A DNA stretch of 64,000 bases from an uncultured Bacilli bacterium (lineage in GTDB: Bacteria; Bacillota_I; Bacilli_A; RFN20; CAG-826): the NCBI GenBank assembly GCA_934140155.1, contig CAKPBC010000001.1, forward strand, positions 682,001 through 746,000, read 5' to 3'. Every line of letters starts with the position of its first letter. Position 1 is the first letter of the stretch. The notes under the pieces were generated by a model. That model saw nothing but the letters and a program-made list of their open reading frames with translations, was not told where the DNA came from and searched no databases. This document shows, piece after piece, positions 10,137 to 18,948 of this stretch. A program made the position numbers and the translations under genes.

Positions 10137-10931
10137 TTAATCTCCTACTATTTTTTTGCTAAATAGTTTTTGCTCATTATTCGTTATTATTACAGGCGAA
10201 CGAGAATCACGATTAATAAATGCTTTTAATCTTTCATCTTCGCATTCATCAAATATATATTTAGGAGTACCTATTTGTGCAATAATGCCTTTATCCATAA
10301 ATATAATACGATCGGATACTTCTTTAGCAAAACGCATTTCATGAGTGACAATAATCATTGTTATGTGCTGACTTGCTAATTCTTTAATTACTTTTAATAC
10401 TTCATTTACCATTTCTGGATCAAGTGCAGAAGTAGGTTCATCAAACAAAATTATATCAGGATTCATAGATAAAGCTCTTGCAATAGCAACTCTTTGCTTT
10501 TGACCTCCAGAAAGATTTTGTATTTTAAAATTAATTCTATCAGATAATCCAACTTTTTCTAAGTTTTTAGTGGCTATTTCAATAGCCTCTTTTTTATTAC
10601 GCTTAAGTACTTTAACTTGACCAATAATACAATTATCTAAAACATTCATATTATTGAATAGATTAAAAGATTGAAATACCATAGCAAGTTTAGATCGTAC
10701 TTTATTTTGATTAATACTTTTATCTAAAATGTTTATACCATTTAATAGTATAGAACCACTATCGGGGGATTCTAATAAATTAATGCAGCGTAATAAAGTT
10801 GATTTTCCAGAGCCAGAAGAACCAATAATAGTAATACATTCACCTTTTTCTACATTAAAAGAGATATCTTTTAAAACGATAGTGTTATTAGAGAAGGATT
10901 TGGCTAAATGATTAATACTTAAGATATTCAT
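10137..10931 (-). CDS. Polar amino-acid ABC transporter ATPase (probable lysine importer)
   Basis: 264 residues. Walker A is GSSGSGKST, the ABC signature LSGGQKQR, Walker B IILFDEPTSALDP, and the switch histidine is in IIVTHEM. It is closest in pattern to GlnQ/HisP/ArtP-type ATPases that energise polar amino-acid uptake. It starts two bases after the permease stop, and the three-gene operon lies under a lysine riboswitch, so lysine is the likely substrate. The C-terminal 20-25 residues extend beyond the core family. Confidence 0.92.
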   Translation of the reverse strand: MNILSINHLAKSFSNNTIVLKDISFNVEKGECITIIGSSGSGKSTLLRCINLLESPDSGSILLNGINILDKSINQNKVRSKLAMVFQSFNLFNNMNVLDNCIIGQVKVLKRNKKEAIEIATKNLEKVGLSDRINFKIQNLSGGQKQRVAIARALSMNPDIILFDEPTSALDPEMVNEVLKVIKELASQHITMIIVTHEMRFAKEVSDRIIFMDKGIIAQIGTPKYIFDECEDERLKAFINRDSRSPVIITNNEQKLFSKKIVGD

Positions 10932-10933
10932 AA

Positions 10934-11713
10934 TTAGTTAGCACCAGCCTTTTTATAATGTGATAAATAATTCTTTAATGACGTAGAGATTTTGTTACCA
11001 TCTAGTTTAAAAGCAATTAGCTTTAAAATACCAGTAGATATAAGCGTTAATGATAAATAAATACAAGCAATAATTACATATGTAGCTAAATATTGATATC
11101 CTTTAGAAGCAGCACTAGAAGCTTGCCAATATAATTCGGATACAGCAATTACATTAAGAACAGAAGAGTCTTTAATATTTACTACCCACTCATTTCCGAT
11201 TGTAGGAATTGAATTTCTAATAGCTTGTGGTAATGTAACATGAATTAATATTTGAAAATCATTCATTCCAAGAGATTTAGCACCTTCGATTTGATCGTTT
11301 CCAACACCATTTAAACCAGATTCAATAATCTCTCCCATATATGCTGTTGTATTAAAAGTAATTACAATTAAACCTGCTATAAACCATCCATTCCAAGTGT
11401 TAATACCCATAAGAACATTATTCCAATTTAAACCTAACATTTGTGAACCATATTTGAATAACATTGCTTGAACCATCATTGGTGTTCCACGAATTATAAT
11501 TGAATATAAATTAGAAAGAAATTTCAAAGGAATACGCCATAGTTTTTGCCATAAAGAAACATTTTTAGTTTTTAATGATTTAAAATAAGCTAAAAATATT
11601 CCTAAAAATAATCCACCAAAAGTTCCAACAAATGATAGTACAATCGTGGCCAATGTACCATTGAGATAATTTTCCCAATATTTAGATAATAGATTAGTAA
11701 TATCATTCCACAT
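10934..11713 (-). CDS. Polar amino-acid ABC transporter permease
   Basis: About 259 residues with five or so membrane segments and the HisM/GlnP-type permease loop (YMGEIIESGLNGV, then GAKSLGM contacting the ATPase). The segment LPQAIRNSIPTIGNEW is typical of this family. I placed the start at the ATG at 11713, five bases beyond the upstream stop, because GGAG lies nine bases before it. A GTG start at 11746 is possible but has no ribosome site and would overlap the lipoprotein gene. The LTG-type pore protein probably forms a homodimer. Confidence 0.9.
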   Translation of the reverse strand: MWNDITNLLSKYWENYLNGTLATIVLSFVGTFGGLFLGIFLAYFKSLKTKNVSLWQKLWRIPLKFLSNLYSIIIRGTPMMVQAMLFKYGSQMLGLNWNNVLMGINTWNGWFIAGLIVITFNTTAYMGEIIESGLNGVGNDQIEGAKSLGMNDFQILIHVTLPQAIRNSIPTIGNEWVVNIKDSSVLNVIAVSELYWQASSAASKGYQYLATYVIIACIYLSLTLISTGILKLIAFKLDGNKISTSLKNYLSHYKKAGAN

Positions 11714-11717
11714 AAGC

Positions 11718-12614
11718 TTATTCTCCACTTCTAGTAACAGCTTCACTCATCATTAAATTACGTAAATCTTGAGATATATAACTTAATGCCTCATTAATAC
11801 ATCTTTTTAAATTATCATTACCTTTTTTTATACCAATTGATACACCAAGTTCGGATAAATCAACGCCTAATATATCTTGTGATATACGAATTATACCTAA
11901 AGAAGGATTTGAATTAACAATTGCTTGTGCTACTGGATATTCGGCAGTCATTGCAAACGCTAAGCCATTACTAACGTCGATAGCACACTCAGCAAAAGTT
12001 CCTAAAGGAGATAAGTGTATAGCGCTATAATTAGACACAAAAGTTTCAATAACATCATTAGTAACTGTTGATACTTGTGAAATAATACTTTTATTGTTTA
12101 AAAGTGTTTTTACTTCCTCACTAGTTAGAACGGAATTATATAAAGAAGAAGTATCTTTTTTTGTGATTAACACTAATTCAGAACGATAGTATTCATCACT
12201 AAAATCTATAGATTCTCTTCTTTCTTCAGTATCAGTCATTCCTGCTAGAACTAGATTAATAGTGTTAGTTTGAACATCAGGTACTAAACTTTCCCAATTT
12301 TCTTTAATTATTTCTACTTCCAGATTAAGTGCTTTACCTAATAAAGCCGCTATTTGGACATCGTAACCATCTGCAAAACTACCACCAATATTACGAATAG
12401 CTAGATTATAATCATTATCACTATTATCTGTCCAATTAAAAGGTGAATAGTTGCATTCCATTCCTACAATGAGTTTGTTTACTTCAATGTTGCTTGTATT
12501 AATTGAAGCGAAGGTTGGCTCATAATGATAAATAAAATCATCATTTGCTGGCGAACAACTTGTAACAAAAAGTGCTGTTACTGCACATAACATAAAATTA
12601 TTTTTCTTTGACAT
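11718..12614 (-). CDS. Amino-acid-binding lipoprotein of the ABC transporter
   Basis: About 298 residues. The true start is the ATG at 12614, preceded by GGGAGG. Upstream in-frame codons belong to the riboswitch leader. The signal peptide ends in a lipobox (FVTSC), so the protein is anchored in the membrane by a diacylated cysteine. The body is a type-3 solute-binding domain: GMECNYSPFNW near the N terminus, then LVLAGMTDTEERRESIDFSDEYY. Ligand probably lysine from the riboswitch. First gene of the operon. Confidence 0.9.
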   Translation of the reverse strand: MSKKNNFMLCAVTALFVTSCSPANDDFIYHYEPTFASINTSNIEVNKLIVGMECNYSPFNWTDNSDNDYNLAIRNIGGSFADGYDVQIAALLGKALNLEVEIIKENWESLVPDVQTNTINLVLAGMTDTEERRESIDFSDEYYRSELVLITKKDTSSLYNSVLTSEEVKTLLNNKSIISQVSTVTNDVIETFVSNYSAIHLSPLGTFAECAIDVSNGLAFAMTAEYPVAQAIVNSNPSLGIIRISQDILGVDLSELGVSIGIKKGNDNLKRCINEALSYISQDLRNLMMSEAVTRSGE

Positions 12615-12620
12615 AAAAAA

Positions 12621-12867
12621 ATGTCCTCCCTTTCTTAGCCTAGGATCACACATTAATTGTAATCCTGTTAAGAAGTAGGACCTCAATCAATAGTGCCAAT
12701 CGGATACTTGCTATCCGCCGAGTATGTAAGATATTTTCCTACATCCCAACTCATCAATTCTCTTTGACTAAAGATACTAGTGATGGTTTCGGCGACTCTT
12801 ACCTTTCTTTCTTTCCAAAGTCATTAAGGAAAGAAATACTATTTTGTAGTCGCTCCTCTATTTGATT
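12621..12867 (-). promoter_or_regulatory. Lysine riboswitch with a Shine-Dalgarno-sequestering hairpin
   Basis: Read on the - strand, the leader contains ATAGAGGAGCGACT, then ATAGTATTTC and GAGTCGCCGAA, the conserved core of the lysine (L-box) aptamer. P1 closes as AATCAAATAG (12867-12858) with CTATTGATT (12692-12684). Directly after P1, GTCCT, TTCTTA and AGGATTACA can pair with TGTGATCCT, TAAGAA and AGGAC of the GGGAGGAC ribosome site (12621-12630). This makes a long hairpin that hides the start of the lipoprotein gene. No T-run follows, so control is probably translational. Confidence 0.87.
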
Positions 12868-13021
12868 CATAGACTTGTTACAAGTTTAAATGATATTGAT
12901 TTATTTTGCAAGTACTTTTCAAAAAGTAAAGCCTTTTCATAAAAATATATTCAATAAATATAAAATAATAAACGTATTGTTAACAATATAAAACAAATTT
13001 AACAAATGTTTAATTTGTGCC

Positions 13022-13070
13022 TTGACTAAAGATGTAAGAGATAGTTAAATAATTGTAAAGAACGGAGAAT
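13022..13070 (+). promoter_or_regulatory. Promoter and leader of the NTPase gene (copy 1 of a duplicated element)
   Basis: TTGACT (13022-13027), a 17-base spacer and TTAAAT (13045-13050) are followed by a leader ending AAAGAACGGAGAAT, which supplies the ribosome site of the gene at 13076. The same arrangement, with the same leader block, recurs at 16594. Confidence 0.75.
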
Positions 13071-13075
13071 CTTAA

Positions 13076-16000
13076 ATGAATAATAAAATGGAATTACTAG
13101 ATAATTCACCAGTGGTTTCGGATAACTACGAAGTGGATGCTTGTATATTAAATGAAAAAATTAATAATCCTAATGTAAAAAATATCGCTATTGTAGCAAA
13201 ATTAGGAGCAGGTAAAAGTAGTGTTATTGAAACATATCTAAGTAAGTTTAGAAAAAAGGATAAAAGAAGTAAAAATCCAAATAAATCAAAATATGTTAAA
13301 ATTTCACTGGCAACCTTTAATAAAGAAAAATATAGCGAAAATGATATAGAAAGAAGCATATTGCAACAATTACTATATAGCCAAAATAGTCATACTTTAC
13401 CACATTCTAAAATAGAGAGAACCAATTCACCATCTATGTTAAAGACACTATTAAATACAATATGCATTATTGTTGCTATTCTTTCATTTACATTTCTTAC
13501 TATACAATTAGCAAATAACGCTTTTTTTAATAAAATTTGTTATATTGTTCTTACATTTTTTGTGGTTTCTTTTGGATATGCTATTTATTCTATATTATAT
13601 TTTGGAAGGCTAAAAAAAGTGAAATATAAAGATTTTGAAATCGAAACTGAATCTAAAGACACTTTATCCATTATTAACAAAATGGTTGATGAAATATTGT
13701 ATTTTTTTGAAAGAGTAAACGTTGATTTAGTCATATTCGAAGATTTAGATAGATTGCCTGAAACGGAGATATTTGTAAAATTAAGAGAACTAAATACAAT
13801 TATAAATAATAGCAGTAATAAGAAGTGCAAAAAAGTAACTTTTTTATATGCTATAAAGAATGATTTAATAGAAAGTGAAGAAGAGCGTGCCAAATTTTTT
13901 GATTTTATTTTATCGATTATTCCTATCATTAATCCAACGACCACAGAAGAAAAGATGCGGGAGATATTTTGTAATTATGACAAAGAATTAAAACTTAGTG
14001 ATGAATTTGTTAAAGATATTTCTTTGTATATTCCTGATATGAGAGTTTTGAAGAATACATTTAATGATTACGTTATTACTAGAAGCAGGGTTATTAATAA
14101 ATTTAATGAAAATAGAATGAAAAATGAAATTCTTTTTACATTATCGCTATATAGAAATTTATTTCCTAAAGAATATACTAAACTAGAAGATAAAACAAGC
14201 GAATTCATTTGTATGTTGAATAGAGATTCGCTTGTTGATTTGTTATGTGAAAAGATAAAAGAAAAAATTTCAGAATATGAAAACAAACTTAATCTCGCTG
14301 AAAAGGAAAGACTTAATAATTTTGATGAATTGAAACTTATACTTAAAGGAATGATTAGCTCTGAGGGATATGATTACTCAAATACTAACACGATATTCAT
14401 TGATTCTATATCATCGTTTAAAAATATTGATTGGAATAATATTTCACACCCATACTATAAAGGATACAAAACCTCTATATCTCCTAAGAAAATGGAAGAA
14501 ATTATAAGCTTTGATTTTGTTCAAAGAGAAGAGAATTTAGTTTATAAAACAGAAAGTAAAAAAGAAGAAGCAAATGCAAAAATAAGTAATTTATGTAATC
14601 AAATCTCCAATATTGCTAATTTATCATTTAATGAATTAGTGAATCAAATTGGAGTTGATGAAGTTTTTAATAATATTTTAAAAAATAATGAAGAAATTCA
14701 AAAATCAAATGAAACTCTTACAAACTTTTGGAAATTTGCTATAAAAAACGGCTATATTGATGATCGATATATGGAATACATTTATAATTTTGATTCTGAT
14801 ATTATTTCACCAACTGATATTGAATTTATAAAAAAAGTACAAATAGGAATAAATGATTACTATTCTAAAATAGAAAACATTCCAGAAATAATTAAAAGAA
14901 TAAAAGTTAGTGATTTCAAATATTCAGCAGTTATTAACAAATATTTAATTACTTATGTAATAGATGCAGCAAAAGAAATTGATTCTAATAAAAAAGAGGC
15001 CTTATTAAAAACACTTGTTAGTGACAAATCTTTAGAATATTTATTACTTTATTATAATGAAGAAGATGAAACAAAAATTATAGAACTTACTAAGTTAATT
15101 ATGTTTCATCAAAAAATATGTTTAAACATTATTGAGAGTAAATTAATAAATGAAAAAAAAGAAATTATAATTAATACTATTTTAAATCAGTATTTTAATA
15201 ATATAAAAAGTTATAATCAAAATAATTGTTTAACAAACTATTTTTCTAATAAAAAAGATATTAACAATCTAATTAATGGTTTAAATATAAATGATGCTAT
15301 GTTACTTTTAAATAATTTAAATCCAAAGTTTGATTCTTTGAGTGACACATTATGTTCAAAAGAACTAATGGAACATATTATTGCTAAAAACTACTATGAA
15401 ATTACTGTTGATAATTTATTGTATATTATTTCTTTAAAAAATTATGATAATAAATTGTTTTTCTCAAATAATTATAGTTTTATAAAAGATTTTTTTGAAG
15501 GAGTATATAGTTATTTAGAACAAAATATAAATATTTATTTAGCAAAAATTTTGTTAGACGATAGAATTGAAAAATCTCAAAAAAATCGTGAAATGGCTTA
15601 TAATTTTATTAAAATTGATGAAGCAATTACTATTGAGAATAAGATAGGTTTATTAAATAAATATCAAATTAAAATTGATGATTTATCTAAGGTGAATCTT
15701 AGTGTATCAACCTATGCTTTTGAAAATAACTTTATTGAGCCATCATCAAATAATATAGTATATATGTGCAATAGTTATGAGCCTAAAGAAATATTAAAAT
15801 ATTTAATTAGGAATGTTAATAACATCGATATGATTGACATTAATGATGATAATAAAATAGTACTATGTTCTATATTAAATGAAGAATGTGATTCAATAGA
15901 TTTATTTAATTCATTAATTAATAAAATAAATGGAAAACTTAGTGCTAATGATATTACAAATGATACAAATTTAATTGAATTAATAAAATCAGATAGAATA

Positions 16001-16570
16001 AGTTATAATGAAAATGATTTTTCTATTCTTAATGAAAGAATAAACCCTTTTTGCGAATATTTATATCATTTTGAAATAGAAATTCTAAAAGAATTCGAAA
16101 CTTTTTTCCCTGCTAGCATGACGTCAAAGCAACTTGATAATATATTACTTTCAAAACTTAAGTACAATAAGTTAAAGCAAAAAATTATTACTGATTATTA
16201 TAATAAAATTAATATTATGGAAAATGAAAGAAGGTATGCCAATTTAATAACTGAAAATGGATTTATTATAAACGAGACAATATTATTACAATTTAATAAT
16301 TGTAGAGATCATATATTAAATTTAATAAATTTAACAGAGTTTGCAAATTTTGATGACAATACACTTGAAAATGTTAAGCATATGCTATCTATTTATGATA
16401 GCAAATTTGCTAATTTAGAAAATGAAAGTTTTGATATACATTATTCTGAAGGAAACATAAATTGCCTAAAAAGATTAAAACAAATGAAAATTTTGAATTT
16501 TAATAGAAAAAAAGGACGCATAATCGTAAAAAAGTTTAAAGATAATAGTGCAAAAGAATGCATATCTTAA
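13076..16570 (+). CDS. Giant YobI/KAP-like membrane-anchored P-loop NTPase
   Basis: 1164 residues. The opening NVKNIAIVAKLGAGKSS (Walker A at about 41-49) and the following KISLATF segment are the signature of YobI-like P-loop NTPases, relatives of the KAP family. Two membrane segments (about 125-145 and 155-178) are inserted before Walker B, VIFEDLDRLPE (about 219-229), as in KAP NTPases. The remaining 900 or so residues have no motif I recognise and look mainly helical, with low-complexity Asn/Ile/Lys-rich composition. YobI relatives are often found in accessory, defence-like regions. Here the NTPase leads a locus with a UDG-like and a deaminase-like protein driven by matching promoters, suggesting it is the sensor or gate of one system. 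Confidence 0.75.
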   Translation: MNNKMELLDNSPVVSDNYEVDACILNEKINNPNVKNIAIVAKLGAGKSSVIETYLSKFRKKDKRSKNPNKSKYVKISLATFNKEKYSENDIERSILQQLLYSQNSHTLPHSKIERTNSPSMLKTLLNTICIIVAILSFTFLTIQLANNAFFNKICYIVLTFFVVSFGYAIYSILYFGRLKKVKYKDFEIETESKDTLSIINKMVDEILYFFERVNVDLVIFEDLDRLPETEIFVKLRELNTIINNSSNKKCKKVTFLYAIKNDLIESEEERAKFFDFILSIIPIINPTTTEEKMREIFCNYDKELKLSDEFVKDISLYIPDMRVLKNTFNDYVITRSRVINKFNENRMKNEILFTLSLYRNLFPKEYTKLEDKTSEFICMLNRDSLVDLLCEKIKEKISEYENKLNLAEKERLNNFDELKLILKGMISSEGYDYSNTNTIFIDSISSFKNIDWNNISHPYYKGYKTSISPKKMEEIISFDFVQREENLVYKTESKKEEANAKISNLCNQISNIANLSFNELVNQIGVDEVFNNILKNNEEIQKSNETLTNFWKFAIKNGYIDDRYMEYIYNFDSDIISPTDIEFIKKVQIGINDYYSKIENIPEIIKRIKVSDFKYSAVINKYLITYVIDAAKEIDSNKKEALLKTLVSDKSLEYLLLYYNEEDETKIIELTKLIMFHQKICLNIIESKLINEKKEIIINTILNQYFNNIKSYNQNNCLTNYFSNKKDINNLINGLNINDAMLLLNNLNPKFDSLSDTLCSKELMEHIIAKNYYEITVDNLLYIISLKNYDNKLFFSNNYSFIKDFFEGVYSYLEQNINIYLAKILLDDRIEKSQKNREMAYNFIKIDEAITIENKIGLLNKYQIKIDDLSKVNLSVSTYAFENNFIEPSSNNIVYMCNSYEPKEILKYLIRNVNNIDMIDINDDNKIVLCSILNEECDSIDLFNSLINKINGKLSANDITNDTNLIELIKSDRISYNENDFSILNERINPFCEYLYHFEIEILKEFETFFPASMTSKQLDNILLSKLKYNKLKQKIITDYYNKINIMENERRYANLITENGFIINETILLQFNNCRDHILNLINLTEFANFDDNTLENVKHMLSIYDSKFANLENESFDIHYSEGNINCLKRLKQMKILNFNRKKGRIIVKKFKDNSAKECIS

Positions 16571-16593
16571 ACTAATATATACTTATTTTTACC

Positions 16594-16706
16594 TTGACTA
16601 TGTTAACGATAAACAGTTAAATGAATATAAAGAACGGAGAATTAATTATAAATAGTTTTATTTTACCCGCATTAAATAATGCGTATGTACATTCATCAGT
16701 TCTTTA
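16594..16706 (+). promoter_or_regulatory. Second copy of the promoter/leader, with a closing RNA stem
   Basis: TTGACT (16594-16599), 17 bases, and TTAAAT (16617-16622) repeat the promoter of the NTPase gene. They are followed by the same AAAGAACGGAGAAT block, but here no ATG follows it. Instead TAAAGAAC (16628-16635) pairs perfectly with GTTCTTTA (16699-16706) and encloses an inner hairpin, CGCATTA/TAATGCG. It drives the genes at 16770 and 17432. Confidence 0.65.
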
Positions 16707-16769
16707 ATAAAAAGATATTTTTAATTGTTATAAATTAAAGTATTTAGAATTAGAAAGAAGTGCTTTTAA

Positions 16770-17402
16770 ATGAAAAATAATAAATATGATTGTTTAGACT
16801 CAAATAGCTTTGAATCAATTGTAAGAAACTTTAATAGTTTATTTGATTCATCTAATTATGAAATAGCTAGTTCAGTTGTACCTATTGATATTAATGATTT
16901 AAGTGATGAAGAAAAAAAGAAAGCTAAAATTATTATTGTGGGTAGTATTACACCTTGGAATGGTAAAGGATGGTTTTATACAGCACCAAGAACTAAAATG
17001 TATAAAATATTAGATCAAGTTATACCTAATGCTAATTTTGATTATTTAAAAAGTAATGGAAAAATTGATGAACTTAAAGAAGCATTAAAAAAAGAAGGTA
17101 TTTACTTTATAGATGTATTTAAAAAAGTAATTAGACAAAAGAAAACCGCTAGCGACAAAGCAATAATGTTTGGAACACTTAATGATGATGCATTTACTAA
17201 TTTTATAAATAGACTTAATAATAACAAAATCTTAGTAGTGGCTAATTCTAAGTTATCTTATGATTTATGTGATAGAATCTTAACTAGAAATAATCTAAAA
17301 GATAAATGTGTGTTTTTAGATAAGCCACATACAATTTTTAATTATTGGGATTTTAATAAAATGGTTGATGATTGGAAGAAAGTGTTTGAACTAACAAAAT
17401 AA
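16770..17402 (+). CDS. Uracil-DNA-glycosylase-superfamily-like protein
   Basis: 210 residues. The segment IIIVGSITPWNGKGWFYTAP (residues 55-73) followed by RTKMYKILDQVIP resembles the first active-site motif of UDG-superfamily proteins of the G-x-x-P...YY...N-x-F-W type. A downstream EGIYFIDVFKKVIRQ...SD block also fits that fold. Near the C terminus ILVVANSKLSYDLC fits the next strand-helix unit. Members bind or excise uracil-type bases in DNA or act on nucleotides. The catalytic Asp/Asn and His positions are not certain here, so enzymatic activity is inference. It sits 29 bases before the deaminase-like gene, which would make a natural dC-to-dU partner. The ATG has a GAAAGAAG site. Confidence 0.5.
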   Translation: MKNNKYDCLDSNSFESIVRNFNSLFDSSNYEIASSVVPIDINDLSDEEKKKAKIIIVGSITPWNGKGWFYTAPRTKMYKILDQVIPNANFDYLKSNGKIDELKEALKKEGIYFIDVFKKVIRQKKTASDKAIMFGTLNDDAFTNFINRLNNNKILVVANSKLSYDLCDRILTRNNLKDKCVFLDKPHTIFNYWDFNKMVDDWKKVFELTK

Positions 17403-17431
17403 CTTAACAAATAAAAAAACGGGAGAGAAAA

Positions 17432-18532
17432 ATGTACAATAACAATTATTATATAGAAGTAGCGGATATATCAACAGAAAACGAATACATTAAAATTTAT
17501 ACGTATGAGAAATATGCATTAGAAAATTATGATGAAATTATGCCATTTTGCACATATTATTTTAATGCATTAAGTTTATGTTTATTAACAAATGATGTTG
17601 AAAAATTATCTAATTTTGATACATATATAGATTATATAAGCAAAGCGTGGTTTATTTATAATCCTACTGATACTTTAAGCTCATATGATTTTATCAAACA
17701 ATCAACAAATGAATTAAGAAAAATTATACGAAGTTGTGAGAAAAATAATAATAGAATTAATATCGATAGTTTTAATAATACAAACTTAGTATTTTCCAAA
17801 TTATTTGAAGATAAAAACCAACTATCTTATATAGAATCTAAATATAAAGAATGGGCTAATAATCATCAAAAAGAAGCAGAGTATTATGAAAAAGAAAAAT
17901 TGTCTTGTGTTGCTATAGCTATGCCAGTTTCGAAAGATAATATAAATGAAAGTAATTGCTTTTTATCTTTAAGCGGTGTAAAAAAAGATTATTGTGGTAG
18001 TTTATTGGGCGGAAAAATTAGAAAAGATATTTTAAAAGCATACGACAAAATAAATGATATGCTAAAGTATATTTATGGATTTAAATTTATAGAATGTCAT
18101 CTTAATGATAAAGTTTGTAGATATACATATTATAATCTTAAAACAAGTGGGGGAAATTGGAGTTTTGATGATGCTGATGGAAGAGTATTGTCAAAGCCAA
18201 CCACATTAGAACACGATTATAAAACTATTAAAAATTTTTCTGTTGTACATTATTCATGCTGTGAGAGAAAAATTATAAATTATATGAAGTTTGTAAATAA
18301 AGATTATAAGAAATTGATGCATGGAATTAATTCTAAAAACAAACTAAGCGAATATGAATTTAGAATAAAAAAGGAGCCATGCAAAATGTGTAGACCTGCT
18401 TTAGTGGGATGTCTTGATATAAAGTTTGGTTATAAAGATACTAATGAGTTGATTGATGCTGCTACGTATAAAGCTGGAAAAAGAATTATTAGAAGTTACA
18501 AGGATAAAAAAGAGCCATTTATTTTAGGCTAG
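17432..18532 (+). CDS. Deaminase-fold protein with a CxE...PCxxC zinc site
   Basis: 366 residues. The C-terminal third carries HYSCCERKI (C276-x-E278) and, 39 residues later, KEPCKMCRPAL (C317 and C320). This is the three-ligand zinc site plus catalytic glutamate of the cytidine-deaminase superfamily in its Cys-x-Glu form, so catalysis looks intact. The N-terminal 200 residues are mixed helix/strand with no family I know and may bind substrate or partners. It is not the housekeeping dCMP deaminase, which is at 23532. Transcribed with the UDG-like gene and next to the NTPase, it is a plausible effector acting on cytosine in nucleic acid or in the nucleotide pool. A GGGAGAG site precedes the ATG. 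Confidence 0.65.
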   Translation: MYNNNYYIEVADISTENEYIKIYTYEKYALENYDEIMPFCTYYFNALSLCLLTNDVEKLSNFDTYIDYISKAWFIYNPTDTLSSYDFIKQSTNELRKIIRSCEKNNNRINIDSFNNTNLVFSKLFEDKNQLSYIESKYKEWANNHQKEAEYYEKEKLSCVAIAMPVSKDNINESNCFLSLSGVKKDYCGSLLGGKIRKDILKAYDKINDMLKYIYGFKFIECHLNDKVCRYTYYNLKTSGGNWSFDDADGRVLSKPTTLEHDYKTIKNFSVVHYSCCERKIINYMKFVNKDYKKLMHGINSKNKLSEYEFRIKKEPCKMCRPALVGCLDIKFGYKDTNELIDAATYKAGKRIIRSYKDKKEPFILG

Positions 18533-18629
18533 AAAATAATTTTATATTAAAACAAAATTTAAAACATTTTACATAAATGTTGCAAATTTGTAATTTTTAT
18601 GTAGTTAATGCAAGTTCATCTTTTCACTG

Positions 18630-18658
18630 CCGACAGTCGCACATTATTTTTTTATAAT
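18630..18658 (+). promoter_or_regulatory. Promoter of the structured RNA
   Basis: CCGACA (18630-18635), a 17-base spacer and a perfect TATAAT (18653-18658) would start transcription near 18665. The region has no good open reading frame. Confidence 0.55.
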
Positions 18659-18664
18659 ATAATG

Positions 18665-18948
18665 TGTGATTGTCAAAAGGAGGGGTAAGAAATATAAACG
18701 TACAATGAGAAAATTAAAGAATTGCTGTAGGCGGCTGAGGACGGAATGATTACCGCAACATAGATGACTGAAGCTGGAGTGTATTGCAGTGATTGACAAA
18801 ATAACGTGGCAAATGATAAAATTGTCATCGCAAAGGTGATATGACGCCATGCGTTAATATCAGATTAACTATTTATTTTAGTTAAGCACAGCAAATTTTA
18901 CCATTTGCTAAAAGGCCTTGGTCTGTTTCGGAACTCGGCCTTTTTTTA
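18665..18948 (+). ncRNA. Unclassified structured RNA of about 285 nt
   Basis: Between a TATAAT promoter and a strong terminator there is no convincing coding frame but much pairing. The 5' TTGTCAA (18670-18676) can close with TTGACAA (18793-18799). GCGG/CCGC forms inside that domain, ATGAC/GTCAT joins across, and AACGTGGC pairs with GCCA..CGTT. Two perfect 7-bp hairpins follow: TTAACTA/TAGTTAA and AGCAAAT/ATTTGCT. The stretch TGAGGACGGAATGATTACCG loosely recalls the 3' conserved region of RNase P RNA, but its essential 5' partner (GAGGAAAGTCC) is absent. I cannot assign a family. G+C is higher than in the flanks, as expected of a structured RNA. Confidence 0.55.
18910..18948 (+). terminator. 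Rho-independent terminator of the structured RNA
   Basis: AAAGGCC (18911-18917) pairs with GGCCTTT (18937-18943) around an inner GTTTCGGAAC hairpin and runs into seven or so T residues. Confidence 0.8.

Noticed and set aside
12684..12867. T-box or SAM leader before the ABC transporter
   Set aside because: There is no T-box TGGNACCGCG motif and no SAM kink-turn pattern, whereas the lysine aptamer core and P1 pairing fit.
18665..18948. RNase P RNA
   Set aside because: A short region resembles the conserved 3' part, but the GAGGAAAGTCC-type 5' core and its pairing to the 3' ACAGAA block are missing and the RNA is too short.
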